From Polyangium mundeleinium (lineage in GTDB: Bacteria; Myxococcota_A; Polyangia; Polyangiales; Polyangiaceae): a DNA stretch of 64,000 bases. The DNA is taken from contig NZ_JAQNDO010000001.1 of assembly GCF_028369105.1 (NCBI RefSeq), positions 8,650,501 to 8,714,500 on the forward strand. The letters are read 5' to 3'. Of the stretch, positions 37,706-48,536 are shown in pieces. Below the pieces are notes generated by a model. That model made no database searches and had not been told where the DNA came from. It worked only from the letters and a program-made list of their open reading frames with translations. Each line of letters begins with the position of its first letter. The first letter of the stretch is position 1. The position numbers and the translations under genes were made by a program.

Positions 37706-39061
37706 TCAGGCCGTGCGAGGCGCTCGGAGTGCGAAGGACGACAGGCAGGTGACGAGGCCAAAGCCCGCGATCGCGAGCCACGCGGGAGCATACTGAGAGG
37801 CCAGGGTCGCCGTCCCGGTGAGCGCCACGAAGAGCGCGACGCCGACGGCCCCGCCGAGCTGCCGCGCCGTGTTGAGGATGGCCGTCCCCGTCGCGTATTC
37901 GGACGCCGGGAGCGATGCCGTGCCTCCCGCGAGGAAGCCCGTCTGCGCGATCCCCGCGGCCGCACCAAACAGAATCGACGCGGGCAGGAAGTGCGTCGGC
38001 CATGCCGGTGCCTCGTCGAGCATTGCATACCACCAGAACGACGCGAGGACGAAGAGGCATCCCCCCAGGATCGTCGCATACCTCGGCGACACGTTTCGCC
38101 GGCCCGCGACGAGCGCGGTGACGGCCGCCGTCGCGGGTCCCCACGCGAATCCCGCGCCGGCGATAAGCGTGTCCCAGCGCCAGACCGAGGTGAGGAACAA
38201 CGTGCCTCCCAGGAGCATCATCGCAAAGCCGATGTAAAAGCAGCCCATGCCAATCGTGGCGACCGCGAACGTCGGGATGCGAAAGAGCCGCAAATCGAGC
38301 GCGGGGGACGAGGACGTCCGGCAGCGCCACACAAACCAGGCGAGCAGGACGACGCCGACGAAGGTCGTCACGACGAAGCTCGGGCTCGCGACGCCCCACT
38401 CCGGGGCGTAGGAAATAGCGGCGACGATCGCGCCGATGCCGAGCGCGAGCAAGGATGAACCCCAAAGATCCGGCGTATCCCCTCCGCCATAGTCGGCGTC
38501 GACGAGCCCTTTGCTCCGCCACGTCGCCACGGCAACGAACGGCACGTTGATCAGGAAAATCAGGCGCCAATCGAGGTGGACGAGCGCCCCCCCGACGACC
38601 GGGCCGAGCGCAGCCGCGACCGCGCCGGTGGCCGCCCACACGCCGACCATTTGCGTATGTTTGTCGCGCGGATAGGCCGCGAGGACGAGGCCGAGGCTCG
38701 TGGGAACCATCATCGCCGCGCCGACGCCCTTGATGGCGCGCGCCATCACCAGCATCGCGACGCTCGGGGCGAGCGCGCAAGCCGCACTCGCAATGCCGAA
38801 CACGACGAGGCCGAGGCGAAAGACACGCTTGCGCCCGTACCGATCCGCGAGTCGACCCGACGGGATCATCATGGCTGCAAAGAGGATCGAGTACGCGGAG
38901 AGGACCCAGGAGAGCGCCTGGTTCGTCGTGTCGGGGAAGCTCTCCTTGATCGACGAGAAGGCAATGTTGACGACGAAGAGATCGAGGGACGAAAGGACGC
39001 TCGCGGTCCCGACGACGAGCAACGTCTCGATGGGTCGAGGTTTCGAGGAGGAGGTCGTCAC
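37706..39061 (-). CDS. DHA2-type MFS drug efflux transporter
   Basis: 451 residues from GTG 39061, whose GTGA overlaps the stop of the hydrolase gene. The protein has 12-14 membrane segments. The DHA2 motif is LDLFVVNIAFSSI (TM1), with SWVLSAYSILFAAMMIPSGRLADRYGRKR as TM2 and loop 2-3 (positions about 49-77) and the motif-C-like GPVVGGAL. Typical substrates are hydrophobic drugs and dyes. It is the last gene of a MarR/hydrolase/efflux operon, so expression should respond to the MarR ligand. Confidence 0.88.
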   Translation of the reverse strand: MTTSSSKPRPIETLLVVGTASVLSSLDLFVVNIAFSSIKESFPDTTNQALSWVLSAYSILFAAMMIPSGRLADRYGRKRVFRLGLVVFGIASAACALAPSVAMLVMARAIKGVGAAMMVPTSLGLVLAAYPRDKHTQMVGVWAATGAVAAALGPVVGGALVHLDWRLIFLINVPFVAVATWRSKGLVDADYGGGDTPDLWGSSLLALGIGAIVAAISYAPEWGVASPSFVVTTFVGVVLLAWFVWRCRTSSSPALDLRLFRIPTFAVATIGMGCFYIGFAMMLLGGTLFLTSVWRWDTLIAGAGFAWGPATAAVTALVAGRRNVSPRYATILGGCLFVLASFWWYAMLDEAPAWPTHFLPASILFGAAAGIAQTGFLAGGTASLPASEYATGTAILNTARQLGGAVGVALFVALTGTATLASQYAPAWLAIAGFGLVTCLSSFALRAPRTA

Positions 39062-40233
39062 GGTGTGTCTCCTTCGAGCTCGGCAAGGAACGCGCCCATC
39101 CTTGGGGCCCATAACTCGGGGTGCGCTTGCGTGAAGTGGCCGAACGACGCGCTCGAGCCAGGCTGGATGACGTATTTCCCGCGGGGAACGCGCCGCATGC
39201 TCGATTCGAGGATGTCGAGCGTGACGGGATTGAACTCGTCGTCGGCGAAGTTGAGCGCGAAGACGCGGGTGCGAATGCGCTCCAGCGCCGGGCTCGGGTC
39301 GTAGTCGCGCGACGCTTCGAGCGCGTACAGAATGTCGTTCGCGTCCATACGAGCGGCCTGCGCGGACGCATCGCGGACGAACGCGTCGGCGGCGTCGCGG
39401 TCGGGCACGGTTTCGTGGAGGTGGGGGACGCCGTCGAGCATCATGCGGAAGACGGGGAATGCCTCGGTCCACCCGCGCGGCGGGCTCGTGTAATTGCCGT
39501 CGGCCCACGTGGGGTCCTTTCGGATGTGCAGGGCCACGAAGCGTCGCCAGATCAGGTTGCGTCCCGAGATGCGCGCCGGAAGGGCGACGATCGGGACGAT
39601 CGCGTCCATGAAATCGGGGTAACGCACGGCCCACTGCCACGCGTTCATCCCGCCCATGGAGAGCCCCACGATGGCGTGAAGATGGTCGAGGCCGAGCGCC
39701 TCGGTGACGGTGCGGTGCTGCAAGCCGACGATGTCCTCGTATCCGTACGAGGGGAATCGCGCGCGCATCCCATCACTCGGCTTGCTCGATCGTCCGTGCC
39801 CGAGCGCGTCGATGAAGACGAGGTAATGACGCGCGAGATCGAGCGGTTTGCCCGGCGCATACAGCGCGTCCGCGAAGGCGCGCCCCTGCAGGACATCGCT
39901 GCTCGAGCCCGTCCAGTGGAGCATCAAGACGGCGTTGACGATGCGCCCGCGGTCGTCGCGGCGAGGCGTGCCGGCCGTCGCGTAATGGATGCGGACCTCG
40001 TCGAGCACGCGGCCGTCGGCGAAACGCACGTCGTGGAACACGGCCGTGCCGTCGCTCGCCGCGATCACGCCCGCCGAGGTGAAAGGAGCGGCCGTCGTCG
40101 GCTGCGGCCTCGCCGGTGTCCGGGCCGGCGTTTCGGGAGGCGGAGAGGCCACGCACCCGGCGCCAGCGAGGCCCAGCGTGACCATCACCCATGTCGATAC
40201 GTGCATATACACTCTTTTGGAACGACGATTCAT
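39058..40233 (-). CDS. Exported MetX-like alpha/beta hydrolase
   Basis: 391 residues. A hydrophobic N-terminus ends in LAGAGC (Cys27), suggesting a lipoprotein, though the -3 residue is Gly rather than Leu. A Pro/Thr linker follows, then an alpha/beta hydrolase with the nucleophile elbow GLSMGGMNAWQWA, an Asp in FADDEFNP and a His in SFGHFTQAHPELW. These match the homoserine O-acetyltransferase (MetX) superfamily, but export argues for a hydrolytic role. It sits 24 bases after the MarR gene and overlaps the efflux gene. Confidence 0.84.
   Translation of the reverse strand: MNRRSKRVYMHVSTWVMVTLGLAGAGCVASPPPETPARTPARPQPTTAAPFTSAGVIAASDGTAVFHDVRFADGRVLDEVRIHYATAGTPRRDDRGRIVNAVLMLHWTGSSSDVLQGRAFADALYAPGKPLDLARHYLVFIDALGHGRSSKPSDGMRARFPSYGYEDIVGLQHRTVTEALGLDHLHAIVGLSMGGMNAWQWAVRYPDFMDAIVPIVALPARISGRNLIWRRFVALHIRKDPTWADGNYTSPPRGWTEAFPVFRMMLDGVPHLHETVPDRDAADAFVRDASAQAARMDANDILYALEASRDYDPSPALERIRTRVFALNFADDEFNPVTLDILESSMRRVPRGKYVIQPGSSASFGHFTQAHPELWAPRMGAFLAELEGDTP
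40201..40212. promoter_or_regulatory. Second MarR operator-like palindrome, inside the hydrolase 5' end
   Basis: GTGCATATACAC, matching the perfect palindrome upstream of marR at 10 of 12 symmetric positions. It lies within the first 12 codons of the hydrolase gene. Confidence 0.45.
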
Positions 40234-40257
40234 CGAGGTCCTCCTTGGGGGAAACCT

Positions 40258-40725
40258 TCAGGTGCGGACGGCTTCGACGGCTCGTGCGAGCTGCCGACGA
40301 AGCTCGGCGGCGTCTTCCGCGCCGTAAGCGTCTTCGAATCGGGCCTGCGCGCGCGCCCATGCGACGCGCGCCTCGTGGAGCTTCGCCGTTCCCGCCGGCG
40401 TGAGCCGGAGCTGCCGAACCCGACGGTCGTGCGCGGCGACGCCCATGACGATGAGGCCCTCGCGTTCGAGGGGCTTCAGGTTATGGGCGAGCGTGGTCCG
40501 ATCCATCACGAGCGCCTCGGCGAGGTCCTGCACCGTCGCCGGGGCGATACGCGAGAGGCGGGAGAGCACGGCGTACTGGGTGGCGCGAAGCCCCGTCCCT
40601 GCGAGCTCTTCGTCGTAGAGCTGGGTGATCTGGCGAGCCGCCTGGCGCACGGCGAGGCAGTTGCAGAGGCTCTCGCTGGAGGCGAGCTGTGCTTCCGTGG
40701 GCCGGCCACCCGTCGAGGACGCCAT
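40258..40725 (-). CDS. MarR-family transcriptional regulator
   Basis: 155 residues. Winged HTH: YAVLSRLSRIAPATVQDLAEALVMDRTTLAHNLKPLEREGLI (residues about 52-93), wing HDRRVRQLRLTPAG, flanked by dimerisation helices. It heads an operon with the hydrolase and DHA2 efflux genes. A perfect 12-bp palindrome lies 15 bases upstream of its ATG, the arrangement expected for autorepression. The ligand is unknown; hydrophobic aromatic compounds are typical. Confidence 0.9.
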   Translation of the reverse strand: MASSTGGRPTEAQLASSESLCNCLAVRQAARQITQLYDEELAGTGLRATQYAVLSRLSRIAPATVQDLAEALVMDRTTLAHNLKPLEREGLIVMGVAAHDRRVRQLRLTPAGTAKLHEARVAWARAQARFEDAYGAEDAAELRRQLARAVEAVRT

Positions 40726-40739
40726 GGCCCCTCATCTAA

Positions 40740-40751
40740 GTGCATATGCAC
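40740..40751. promoter_or_regulatory. MarR operator candidate GTGCATATGCAC
   Basis: A perfect 12-bp palindrome centred 20 bases upstream of the marR start codon, in otherwise GC-rich DNA. The short distance implies overlap with the -10 region or the transcript start. Confidence 0.65.
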
Positions 40752-40806
40752 GTGTCTGTCAAGCCAAGCGGAGGCGCTCGTCCCGCCCGAGGCGCAGGAG
40801 CCCTCG

Positions 40807-41838
40807 TCAGTAGCGGTTCTTTTCGTAGTCCTGCTCGAGCGCCCAGCCCACCACGGTCTTCGAGGCGAGCGCGCGCACCGCGGACGCCGCGAGGCCCTTC
40901 TGCTTGTTGAGCTTCAGGTGGTCGATGCAGATCTCGGCCATCTTCGGCAGCTCGCTGCGGGGCACGTGGCGCGACGTGTTCCAGAGCTCGGCGTCGCGCA
41001 CGGCCGCGCTGGGGACGAGGCGCGCGAATTCGACGTCGAGCAGCATCGACAGCTTCGGCGTCTTGTTCTCGACCGCCATCGACGAGAGCAAGGTCGGCTC
41101 GGTCGTGAGCGAGGCGCGGCCCGAGAGCTCCACCACGCGATCGTCGCCGGGCCGGAACGCGAGCAACGCAACGCGTGGCTGTTCGAGCAGGTTGTGGAAG
41201 GTGTCGGCGCGCCGGTTGCCCGGCCGATCCGCCACGGCGAGCCGGCCTTGGGCGTCGACTTTGAGGAACCCCGGCGGATCGCCTTTGGGGCTCGTGTCGC
41301 CCGCGCCCTGCGCGTCCCACGAGGTCAACGTCACGAAGGGTACGTGGGAGAGGAACGCCAGCACCTCGGCGTCGGCCAGCGGCCCCGAGCGCGCGGCGAG
41401 CAGCGGGAGCGAGGTTTCCACCGGCTTCTCCCACAACGAGGACCGCAGAATCGACTTCGCGCAGTGCATGAAGGCCTCTTCGACGGTGACCGTCAGCTCC
41501 GCGCCGTCGAGCGAGGGCCGGCCATTCACGCGCAGCGTCTCGCCCAGCCCCGGAACGAAGAAGAGGAGCGAGCACCCGGTGCGAACATCGATGGCCGCGG
41601 GCTCCGGCAGCGTGAAGCGCAGGTGCGTTCCCTCGATGGAGTGCGCAAAGCCTGGGGCGCCACCCACCGGCCACGCGCGCGCGCGGCCGTCGGCGTCCGC
41701 GAAGCCCAGCACAGCGAACGGCGAGCGCGCGAGGAGCCGCACGCAATGCACGTCGAGCGTGTCGATGGACTTCATCAACACCGGGAGTGGCCTGCTGCCA
41801 ACGACCTGCTCCAGCGCTTCGAGGGTCTTCAATTCCAC
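40807..41838 (-). CDS. PNPOx-like flavin-binding protein, double domain
   Basis: 343 residues with two split-barrel pyridoxamine-5'-phosphate-oxidase-like halves: SPFAVLGFADADGRARAWPVGG...GCSLLFFVPGLGETLRVNGR in the first, and HVPFVTLTSWDAQGAGDTSPKGDPPGFL...GNRRADTFHNLLEQPRVALLAF in the second (each quoted by motif). These bind FMN or a related cofactor. It is divergent from the TetR gene, and the TetR palindrome lies in the shared promoter, so co-regulation is plausible. Confidence 0.85.
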   Translation of the reverse strand: MELKTLEALEQVVGSRPLPVLMKSIDTLDVHCVRLLARSPFAVLGFADADGRARAWPVGGAPGFAHSIEGTHLRFTLPEPAAIDVRTGCSLLFFVPGLGETLRVNGRPSLDGAELTVTVEEAFMHCAKSILRSSLWEKPVETSLPLLAARSGPLADAEVLAFLSHVPFVTLTSWDAQGAGDTSPKGDPPGFLKVDAQGRLAVADRPGNRRADTFHNLLEQPRVALLAFRPGDDRVVELSGRASLTTEPTLLSSMAVENKTPKLSMLLDVEFARLVPSAAVRDAELWNTSRHVPRSELPKMAEICIDHLKLNKQKGLAASAVRALASKTVVGWALEQDYEKNRY

Positions 41839-41912
41839 GCCCTCATCCTGTGCTTCTTGATGATGACTTGCAACTTCATTTTACCATGACGCATTCGCCG
41901 CATTTTTCTTGC

Positions 41913-41931
41913 AGTTAGTGAATGACTAACT
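41913..41931. promoter_or_regulatory. TetR operator palindrome AGTTAGT-N5-ACTAACT
   Basis: Two perfect 7-bp arms separated by GAATG, in the 106-bp promoter shared by the PNPOx-like and TetR genes, 13 bases before the TetR start codon. The TTAGT...ACTAA form is typical of TetR-family operators. Confidence 0.75.
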
Positions 41932-41944
41932 AAGGATCGGGGCC

Positions 41945-42661
41945 GTGCCGCTCTCTGCCGAGTCCGAAGCGACGTTCACCCGCATCCTCGACGAAGCCGA
42001 GGCGCTGTTCGCGACGCGCGGCTATCGGCGTACGCGGCTCTCGGAGGTCGCGGCGGCCGTCGGGGTCAGCGAACCGGCGCTCTACCGTTACTTCCGCGGC
42101 AAGGACGCGTTGTTCGAGCAGGTGTTGCGGCGCGCCGCCGCCTCGCCGGGTCCTTACGAGCCCCCCCAAAAGCTCCCGGTGCCGAACCCCGAGCCCGGCC
42201 AGATCGAGTCCTTCCTGCGCGCCTTTTTCGAGACGAGCCGCCGCGTGGCAGCCCTCGAGGACGCGCTCCACGGGCCCGCTCCCGGCACCACGGCCGAAGC
42301 GCGCACGGAGCTCGCGGGCGTCGTCGGCGGGCTGTTCGACCTGGCGACGAGGTATCGGGCAGGAGCGCGTATCATGAATGCGAGCGCGCTCGAATCGCCC
42401 GAGCTCCGGCACATTTGGGACGAGAACGTCCGCGGATATTTGACGCATGCCGTGGAGCGCTACCTCGGCCAGAGGTCGGCCGAGGGCCTGCTCGTGTTGC
42501 CCACGGATTCGAGCGACGCGGCCTGCGTCCTCGCCAGCCTCGTGACGAGTTACGCGGTGCAAGAAGCCGATCTCGGGCTGCCTGGCTCCGTGGAGCACCG
42601 ACGCGAGGTCGTCGTCGCGTCCGTCGTCGCCATGCTCGAACCCAGAAAGGTCATCCGATGA
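41945..42661 (+). CDS. TetR-family transcriptional regulator
   Basis: 238 residues from GTG 41945 (AAGGA upstream). N-terminal HTH: ILDEAEALFATRGYRRTRLSEVA and VGVSEPALYRYFRGKDALFEQV (residues about 13-65), then a ligand-binding helical domain with MNASALESPELRHIW. Its TGA overlaps the ATG of the MpaB-like oxygenase gene (ATGA), so the two are translationally coupled. A perfect palindrome upstream suggests autoregulation. Confidence 0.9.
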   Translation: MPLSAESEATFTRILDEAEALFATRGYRRTRLSEVAAAVGVSEPALYRYFRGKDALFEQVLRRAAASPGPYEPPQKLPVPNPEPGQIESFLRAFFETSRRVAALEDALHGPAPGTTAEARTELAGVVGGLFDLATRYRAGARIMNASALESPELRHIWDENVRGYLTHAVERYLGQRSAEGLLVLPTDSSDAACVLASLVTSYAVQEADLGLPGSVEHRREVVVASVVAMLEPRKVIR

Positions 42662-43578
42662 AGCTGCCCATCCCCCTGCGCACGCACCGCTGGGACGACG
42701 AGATCGCCCGGCTCGATCCCGAGCGCGATTACGAGGCCATCATCTTCGCGCTCTCGAACCATGTCTTCCCGTTCGAGATCCTCCTCGCGATGGAGATCGC
42801 GCAGCTCAGGACCTTCACGATCCCGACCATCAGCAAGTTGCTCCACGCGACCGGGCAGTACGAGCGCGAGGGGCCGAAGCGGCTCGACGATACGAAGGCC
42901 ATCCTGAGCGAGATCCACCGGCCCGGCCTCGAATCACGCGCGAGCCGCGAGATGGTCGAGCACCTGAACCGCATCCACGGGCTGTACCGAATCTCGAATG
43001 ACGATTTCCTGTACACGCTGAGCACCTTCGTCTTCGATCCCATCCTCTTCATCGACAAATGGGGCCACCGGCCCATGACGGAGAAGGAAAAGGACGCCTT
43101 CTATTTCCTCTATCGACGGCTCGGCGAGCTGATGCACATTCGCGACGTGCCGGGGAGCCGCGCGGCGTTTTTCGCGTGGCGGCAGGACTACGAGCGCCGC
43201 GCGCAACGCTACGCGAGCGAGAACGAGGCCGTCGCGCGGGGTCTGCTCGTCGCCGTTCAGGGCCTCTTGCCGCCGATGCTCGTCCCGATCCTCGAACCTG
43301 CGGTCGTCTTCCTCACGGCGGACACCGGGTTCCGCAACGCTCTTGGTCTCCGCGAGCCCGACCCCGGCCTCGCTCGCTCCCTTCGCGTGTTCTTCGCCGT
43401 CTATCGCCGCGCTGCGCGCCACGTCTCGCTCTACGAGCACCGTAAATTCGAGGACAGCGATATCTATCGCAACTACCCCACCTACCCCGAGGGTTATGAC
43501 AGGCTCCGCCTCGGCCCCACCAAAGTGCTCGAGATTCTCGCAAAGAAGGGGGCCGAGCGAGCCGTCGCCGGGGAGTAG
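42658..43578 (+). CDS. MpaB/rubber-oxygenase-family (DUF2236) protein
   Basis: 306 residues, all-helical. Family features are the N-terminal HRWDDEIARLDPERDYEAI, MVEHLNRIHGLYRISNDDFLYTLSTFVFDP with the conserved His (possible heme ligand), and FFAWRQDYERRAQRY. The MpaB/latex-clearing-protein fold binds b-type heme and cleaves prenyl chains or acts as an oxygenase; this member is unassigned. It is coupled to the TetR gene. Confidence 0.82.
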   Translation: MKLPIPLRTHRWDDEIARLDPERDYEAIIFALSNHVFPFEILLAMEIAQLRTFTIPTISKLLHATGQYEREGPKRLDDTKAILSEIHRPGLESRASREMVEHLNRIHGLYRISNDDFLYTLSTFVFDPILFIDKWGHRPMTEKEKDAFYFLYRRLGELMHIRDVPGSRAAFFAWRQDYERRAQRYASENEAVARGLLVAVQGLLPPMLVPILEPAVVFLTADTGFRNALGLREPDPGLARSLRVFFAVYRRAARHVSLYEHRKFEDSDIYRNYPTYPEGYDRLRLGPTKVLEILAKKGAERAVAGE

Positions 43579-43596
43579 AGCTACACGCGGGCAGGT

Positions 43597-44388
43597 TCAG
43601 TCGAGGGCGAGGCGGATGGCCCGCTCCACCGGGGAGTCATGGCCGTCCGTCCGGCGGGGGTCGAAGGGCCCACGCGGCAACAAGGGGGGCTGGGCGAGGA
43701 ACCGTGGAACGCGGCCACGATGCGGCTGCGCCGCGTGCACCAGGAACGGGTGGCAGAGGTAGACGGTCCCCGCGCGGCCCGTGGCGAGCGCCTCGGGCAG
43801 GTGCGCGGATTCGCGAAATTCCGTGCTCGCGAGCTCGCGCAGCGTGAGGCCACGTTCTCCATGCGGCGCGAGCCGCCGTGCGATTTCGACGTGCGAGCCG
43901 ACGCGGAGGCGCGTGGGCGCGTCGTCGTCGCCAACATCGGAGAAGAGAAAGAGCATCAAGAGCGCTCGCCCTCTCGATTGGAAGTTGGCGCGCCATTCGA
44001 GAAAGTTCGGCTCGTTCTCCCAGCCGAAGCTCGGATCGATGTGCCATCCGCAATCCCCCGGATCTTCGGGCGACGGAAAGCGAATGGGGAACGTCCCGAG
44101 GCTCGCGCGGGGCAACCAGCGATCGACGCCGACGAGCGAATCGAAGGCGGCGAGGAGCTTCGAGGTATTCACTGCCGCGCGGAAGGGCGGAGCGGCGTAG
44201 TCGCCGAGACGAACGACGGGCTCCGTCCAGGTCGACGGCTCGTCGGGCGCACAGCCCGTTGCGAGCCACAAGATGGCGCGACACGCATCGGCGATGTCGC
44301 GGGGGAAGGCGTCGTCGATACGGACGTAGCCTTCGTGGACGAATTGATCAATTTGCGCTTCCGAAAGCGCAGCCTGACGATCGGGCAT
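43597..44388 (-). CDS. Phytanoyl-CoA dioxygenase (PhyH)-family oxygenase
   Basis: 263 residues. ATG 44388 has AGGAG 7 bases upstream. Double-stranded beta-helix 2-oxoglutarate/Fe(II) enzyme: the HxD pair is in GWHIDPSFGWE, the distal His in CHPFLVHAAQPHRG, and the following RVPRF Arg would hold 2-oxoglutarate. LMLFLFSDVGDDDAPTRLRVGSH links the two. The substrate is unknown. It ends 18 bases from the convergent MpaB gene. Confidence 0.88.
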   Translation of the reverse strand: MPDRQAALSEAQIDQFVHEGYVRIDDAFPRDIADACRAILWLATGCAPDEPSTWTEPVVRLGDYAAPPFRAAVNTSKLLAAFDSLVGVDRWLPRASLGTFPIRFPSPEDPGDCGWHIDPSFGWENEPNFLEWRANFQSRGRALLMLFLFSDVGDDDAPTRLRVGSHVEIARRLAPHGERGLTLRELASTEFRESAHLPEALATGRAGTVYLCHPFLVHAAQPHRGRVPRFLAQPPLLPRGPFDPRRTDGHDSPVERAIRLALD

Positions 44389-44593
44389 GACGATTCTCCT
44401 GCAAACGGCCAATACGTGGCGTGCACTCGTTCCCACGGCGGGCAAGCGCACACAGCGAGTCGCGCGGGCCTGGGGCCACGCTCAGCCGAGCAGGAAAACC
44501 GCGAAGCGCATCGTCATCGAGACGGAGGATGCCGCTCCGCTCGCCCCAACGCAAGCGATGAGCGCGATGAGCAGCAAGAGAACGCGGACGCGC

Positions 44594-46993
<2,400 letters not shown>

Positions 46994-47038
46994 CGTGTGT
47001 CGAGGTTTGTCGTGGGGCGATGCGGCCCGGTGGCTGGT

Positions 47039-47260
47039 TCAGTCCGCGCGTAGCTCGCTGCGCCGCTTGGCGGCATACGGCAGCACGAACAAGTACAGAC
47101 CGGTGAACAGGAGCACGGCGAGCGGGAGCAGCGGCGAGTAGGTGATCCAGGCGGGAGGCTGCTGCCCATGTCCCAGGGCCATGGCGACGAAGTTGCCGAG
47201 GACGGCCACCGTGAAGGCAATGGACACCCAGCGATGGGTCTGCCGAATCCCCCGGGTCAT
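47039..47260 (-). CDS. Small two-helix membrane protein
   Basis: 73 residues from ATG 47260, which overlaps the stop of the AHSA1 gene (ATGA). Two membrane segments: VSIAFTVAVLGNFVAMALG and LLPLAVLLFTGLYLFVLPY, with an Arg/Lys-rich end AAKRRSEL. It belongs to the small transmembrane proteins often found after ArsR-AHSA1 pairs. Function unknown. Confidence 0.78.
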   Translation of the reverse strand: MTRGIRQTHRWVSIAFTVAVLGNFVAMALGHGQQPPAWITYSPLLPLAVLLFTGLYLFVLPYAAKRRSELRAD

Positions 47261-47709
47261 GGCATCCTCGCGAGCAGGTCGACGAGCTTGCCGCCCATCA
47301 TCTTCCAGCCGTAGCGCGCACCGCCGAATGCCTGCTTCTGGCTCGGCTTGAAGCCCGACTGCACGAGGGACAGGCGCGTGCCCGACGCCGTGGGTGTGAG
47401 CGTGAAGGTCACGACGGTGTCGATCTCCATATCGCCGACGACCCACGCGTAGCTGAGCTTCCGCTGCGCTTCGATCTCGATGAACCTGCAATTCACGGTG
47501 CCGTCCCAACCGGGATACGGCTCCGTCTTGAACTTGAAGGCCGCCCCCGACGCGAGCTCGATCTTTTGCTCGACGACGGGCAGGAGCCATTCTGCGAGCA
47601 GTGTGGGGTCGGTGAGCGCGCGCCACACTTTCTGGGGCGAATGACGCAAATCGAATTCGAACGAAAGGGATTCGGTCTGCGCTTGTGTGGTCTTCTCCGT
47701 GAGAGTCAT
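47257..47709 (-). CDS. AHSA1/SRPBCC-domain protein
   Basis: 150 residues with the START-like SRPBCC fold: FEFDLRHSPQKVWRALTDPTLLAEWLLP at the N-terminus (positions 17-44), GTVNCRFIEIEAQRKLSYAW, and the long C-terminal helix containing YGWKMMGGKLVDLLARM. It is translationally coupled to the ArsR gene upstream (ATGA overlap at 47706-47709) and to the membrane protein downstream. ArsR-AHSA1 pairs are widespread; the ligand is unknown. Confidence 0.9.
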   Translation of the reverse strand: MTLTEKTTQAQTESLSFEFDLRHSPQKVWRALTDPTLLAEWLLPVVEQKIELASGAAFKFKTEPYPGWDGTVNCRFIEIEAQRKLSYAWVVGDMEIDTVVTFTLTPTASGTRLSLVQSGFKPSQKQAFGGARYGWKMMGGKLVDLLARMP

Positions 47710-48035
47710 TCGTCCATCTTCTCCAGCAGTTGTTCAAGACGATCGACGTGCTCCGTCCAGAAGGCGCGGTAGTGCGCGATCCAGTCGATGAGCGGCTTCA
47801 TCCCGCGCGGCTCCACCCGGTAGTACACGCAGCGCCCCTCGCGCCGGCCGTTCACCAGGCCGGCGTCTTTCAAGGCGGCGAGGTGCTGCGAGACCGCCGG
47901 CTGCGAGATGTCGAAGCGCGCCGTGAGGTCCTTCACCGCCGCTTCGCCACGTGTGAGCGACTCGAAGATCGCCCGGCGGCTGGGGTCCGCCAGCGCCTGG
48001 AAGATCTTGTTTTCGGCCACGACCGCGCTCTGCAT
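47706..48035 (-). CDS. ArsR-family transcriptional regulator
   Basis: 109 residues from ATG 48035; an upstream TTG would place the operator inside the gene and is less likely. The winged HTH reads FQALADPSRRAIFESLTRGEAAVKDL followed by FDISQPAVSQHLAALKDAGLV, with wing GRREGRCVYYRVEP. No cysteine-rich metal site is present, so it belongs to the non-metal subgroup. It heads the ArsR/AHSA1/membrane-protein operon that probably includes the UvrA-like gene. Confidence 0.9.
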   Translation of the reverse strand: MQSAVVAENKIFQALADPSRRAIFESLTRGEAAVKDLTARFDISQPAVSQHLAALKDAGLVNGRREGRCVYYRVEPRGMKPLIDWIAHYRAFWTEHVDRLEQLLEKMDE

Positions 48036-48044
48036 GCACAACTC

Positions 48045-48060
48045 ATAAGCCAACGCTTAT
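48045..48060. promoter_or_regulatory. ArsR operator palindrome ATAAGC-N4-GCTTAT
   Basis: Perfect 6-bp arms around CAAC, extendable with mismatches to AACTCATAAGC/GCTTATTGGTT, starting 10 bases upstream of the arsR ATG. It is an AT-rich island in GC-rich DNA, typical for ArsR autorepression. Confidence 0.7.
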
Positions 48061-48253
48061 TGGTTGTCAAGCACGTGGTCCTGCGCGACGAACGCGGACA
48101 GCGTTCGCCGGTGGAGAGAGAAGAGCGCGCGAACGCCGTTCCGAGCGCCCTCGACGAGCACGCGCACGCGCCCCCGGCGCTCTCTGCGCGAACGCCGCCC
48201 CGCCGCGCGCGCCGACGCGCAAACCCCAGGAAAATCAGGGGAGAAAAAGCAAA

Positions 48254-48281
48254 AGCCCCCAGGGCATGTGCCGTGGGGGCT
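48254..48281 (-). terminator. Rho-independent terminator after tRNA-Asn
   Basis: On the minus strand AGCCCCCACGGC...GCCCTGGGGGCT forms a strong stem, followed by TTTTGCTTTTT. It lies 44 bases past the tRNA 3' end and would end the tRNA transcript. It also separates it from the arsR promoter region. Confidence 0.88.
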
Positions 48282-48324
48282 TCGTTACCTGCGACTCACT
48301 GTGAAGTTCGCAAGATTGATAAAT

Positions 48325-48400
48325 TGGCTCCAGCTGCTGGACTCGAACCAGCGACCCGGCGGTTAACAGCCGCCTGCTCTACCGACTGAGCTAAGCTGGA
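48325..48400 (-). tRNA. tRNA-Asn (anticodon GTT)
   Basis: The minus strand reads TCCAGCTTAGCTCAGTCGGT...CTGTTAA...GGTTCGAGTCC...GCTGGAGCCA. The acceptor stem, D-arm (AGCTCAGTCGGTAGAGC), anticodon loop CTGTTAA (GTT), T-arm with GGTTCGAGTCC and an encoded 3' CCA are all present. It is 76 nt long and is followed by a strong terminator. Confidence 0.97.
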
Positions 48401-48536
48401 ATGGCGTCGAAACGGACCGCGAGGATACCCGCGGGGCTTCGTCCGTCAAGAACTTTTTTCGAACGCACGCGAAGACCATCGCCAGGCCCGGCAACGAGCG
48501 GTTGCCCTCCCGCGCGCGTTCTGCGAAGAAGCCGCC

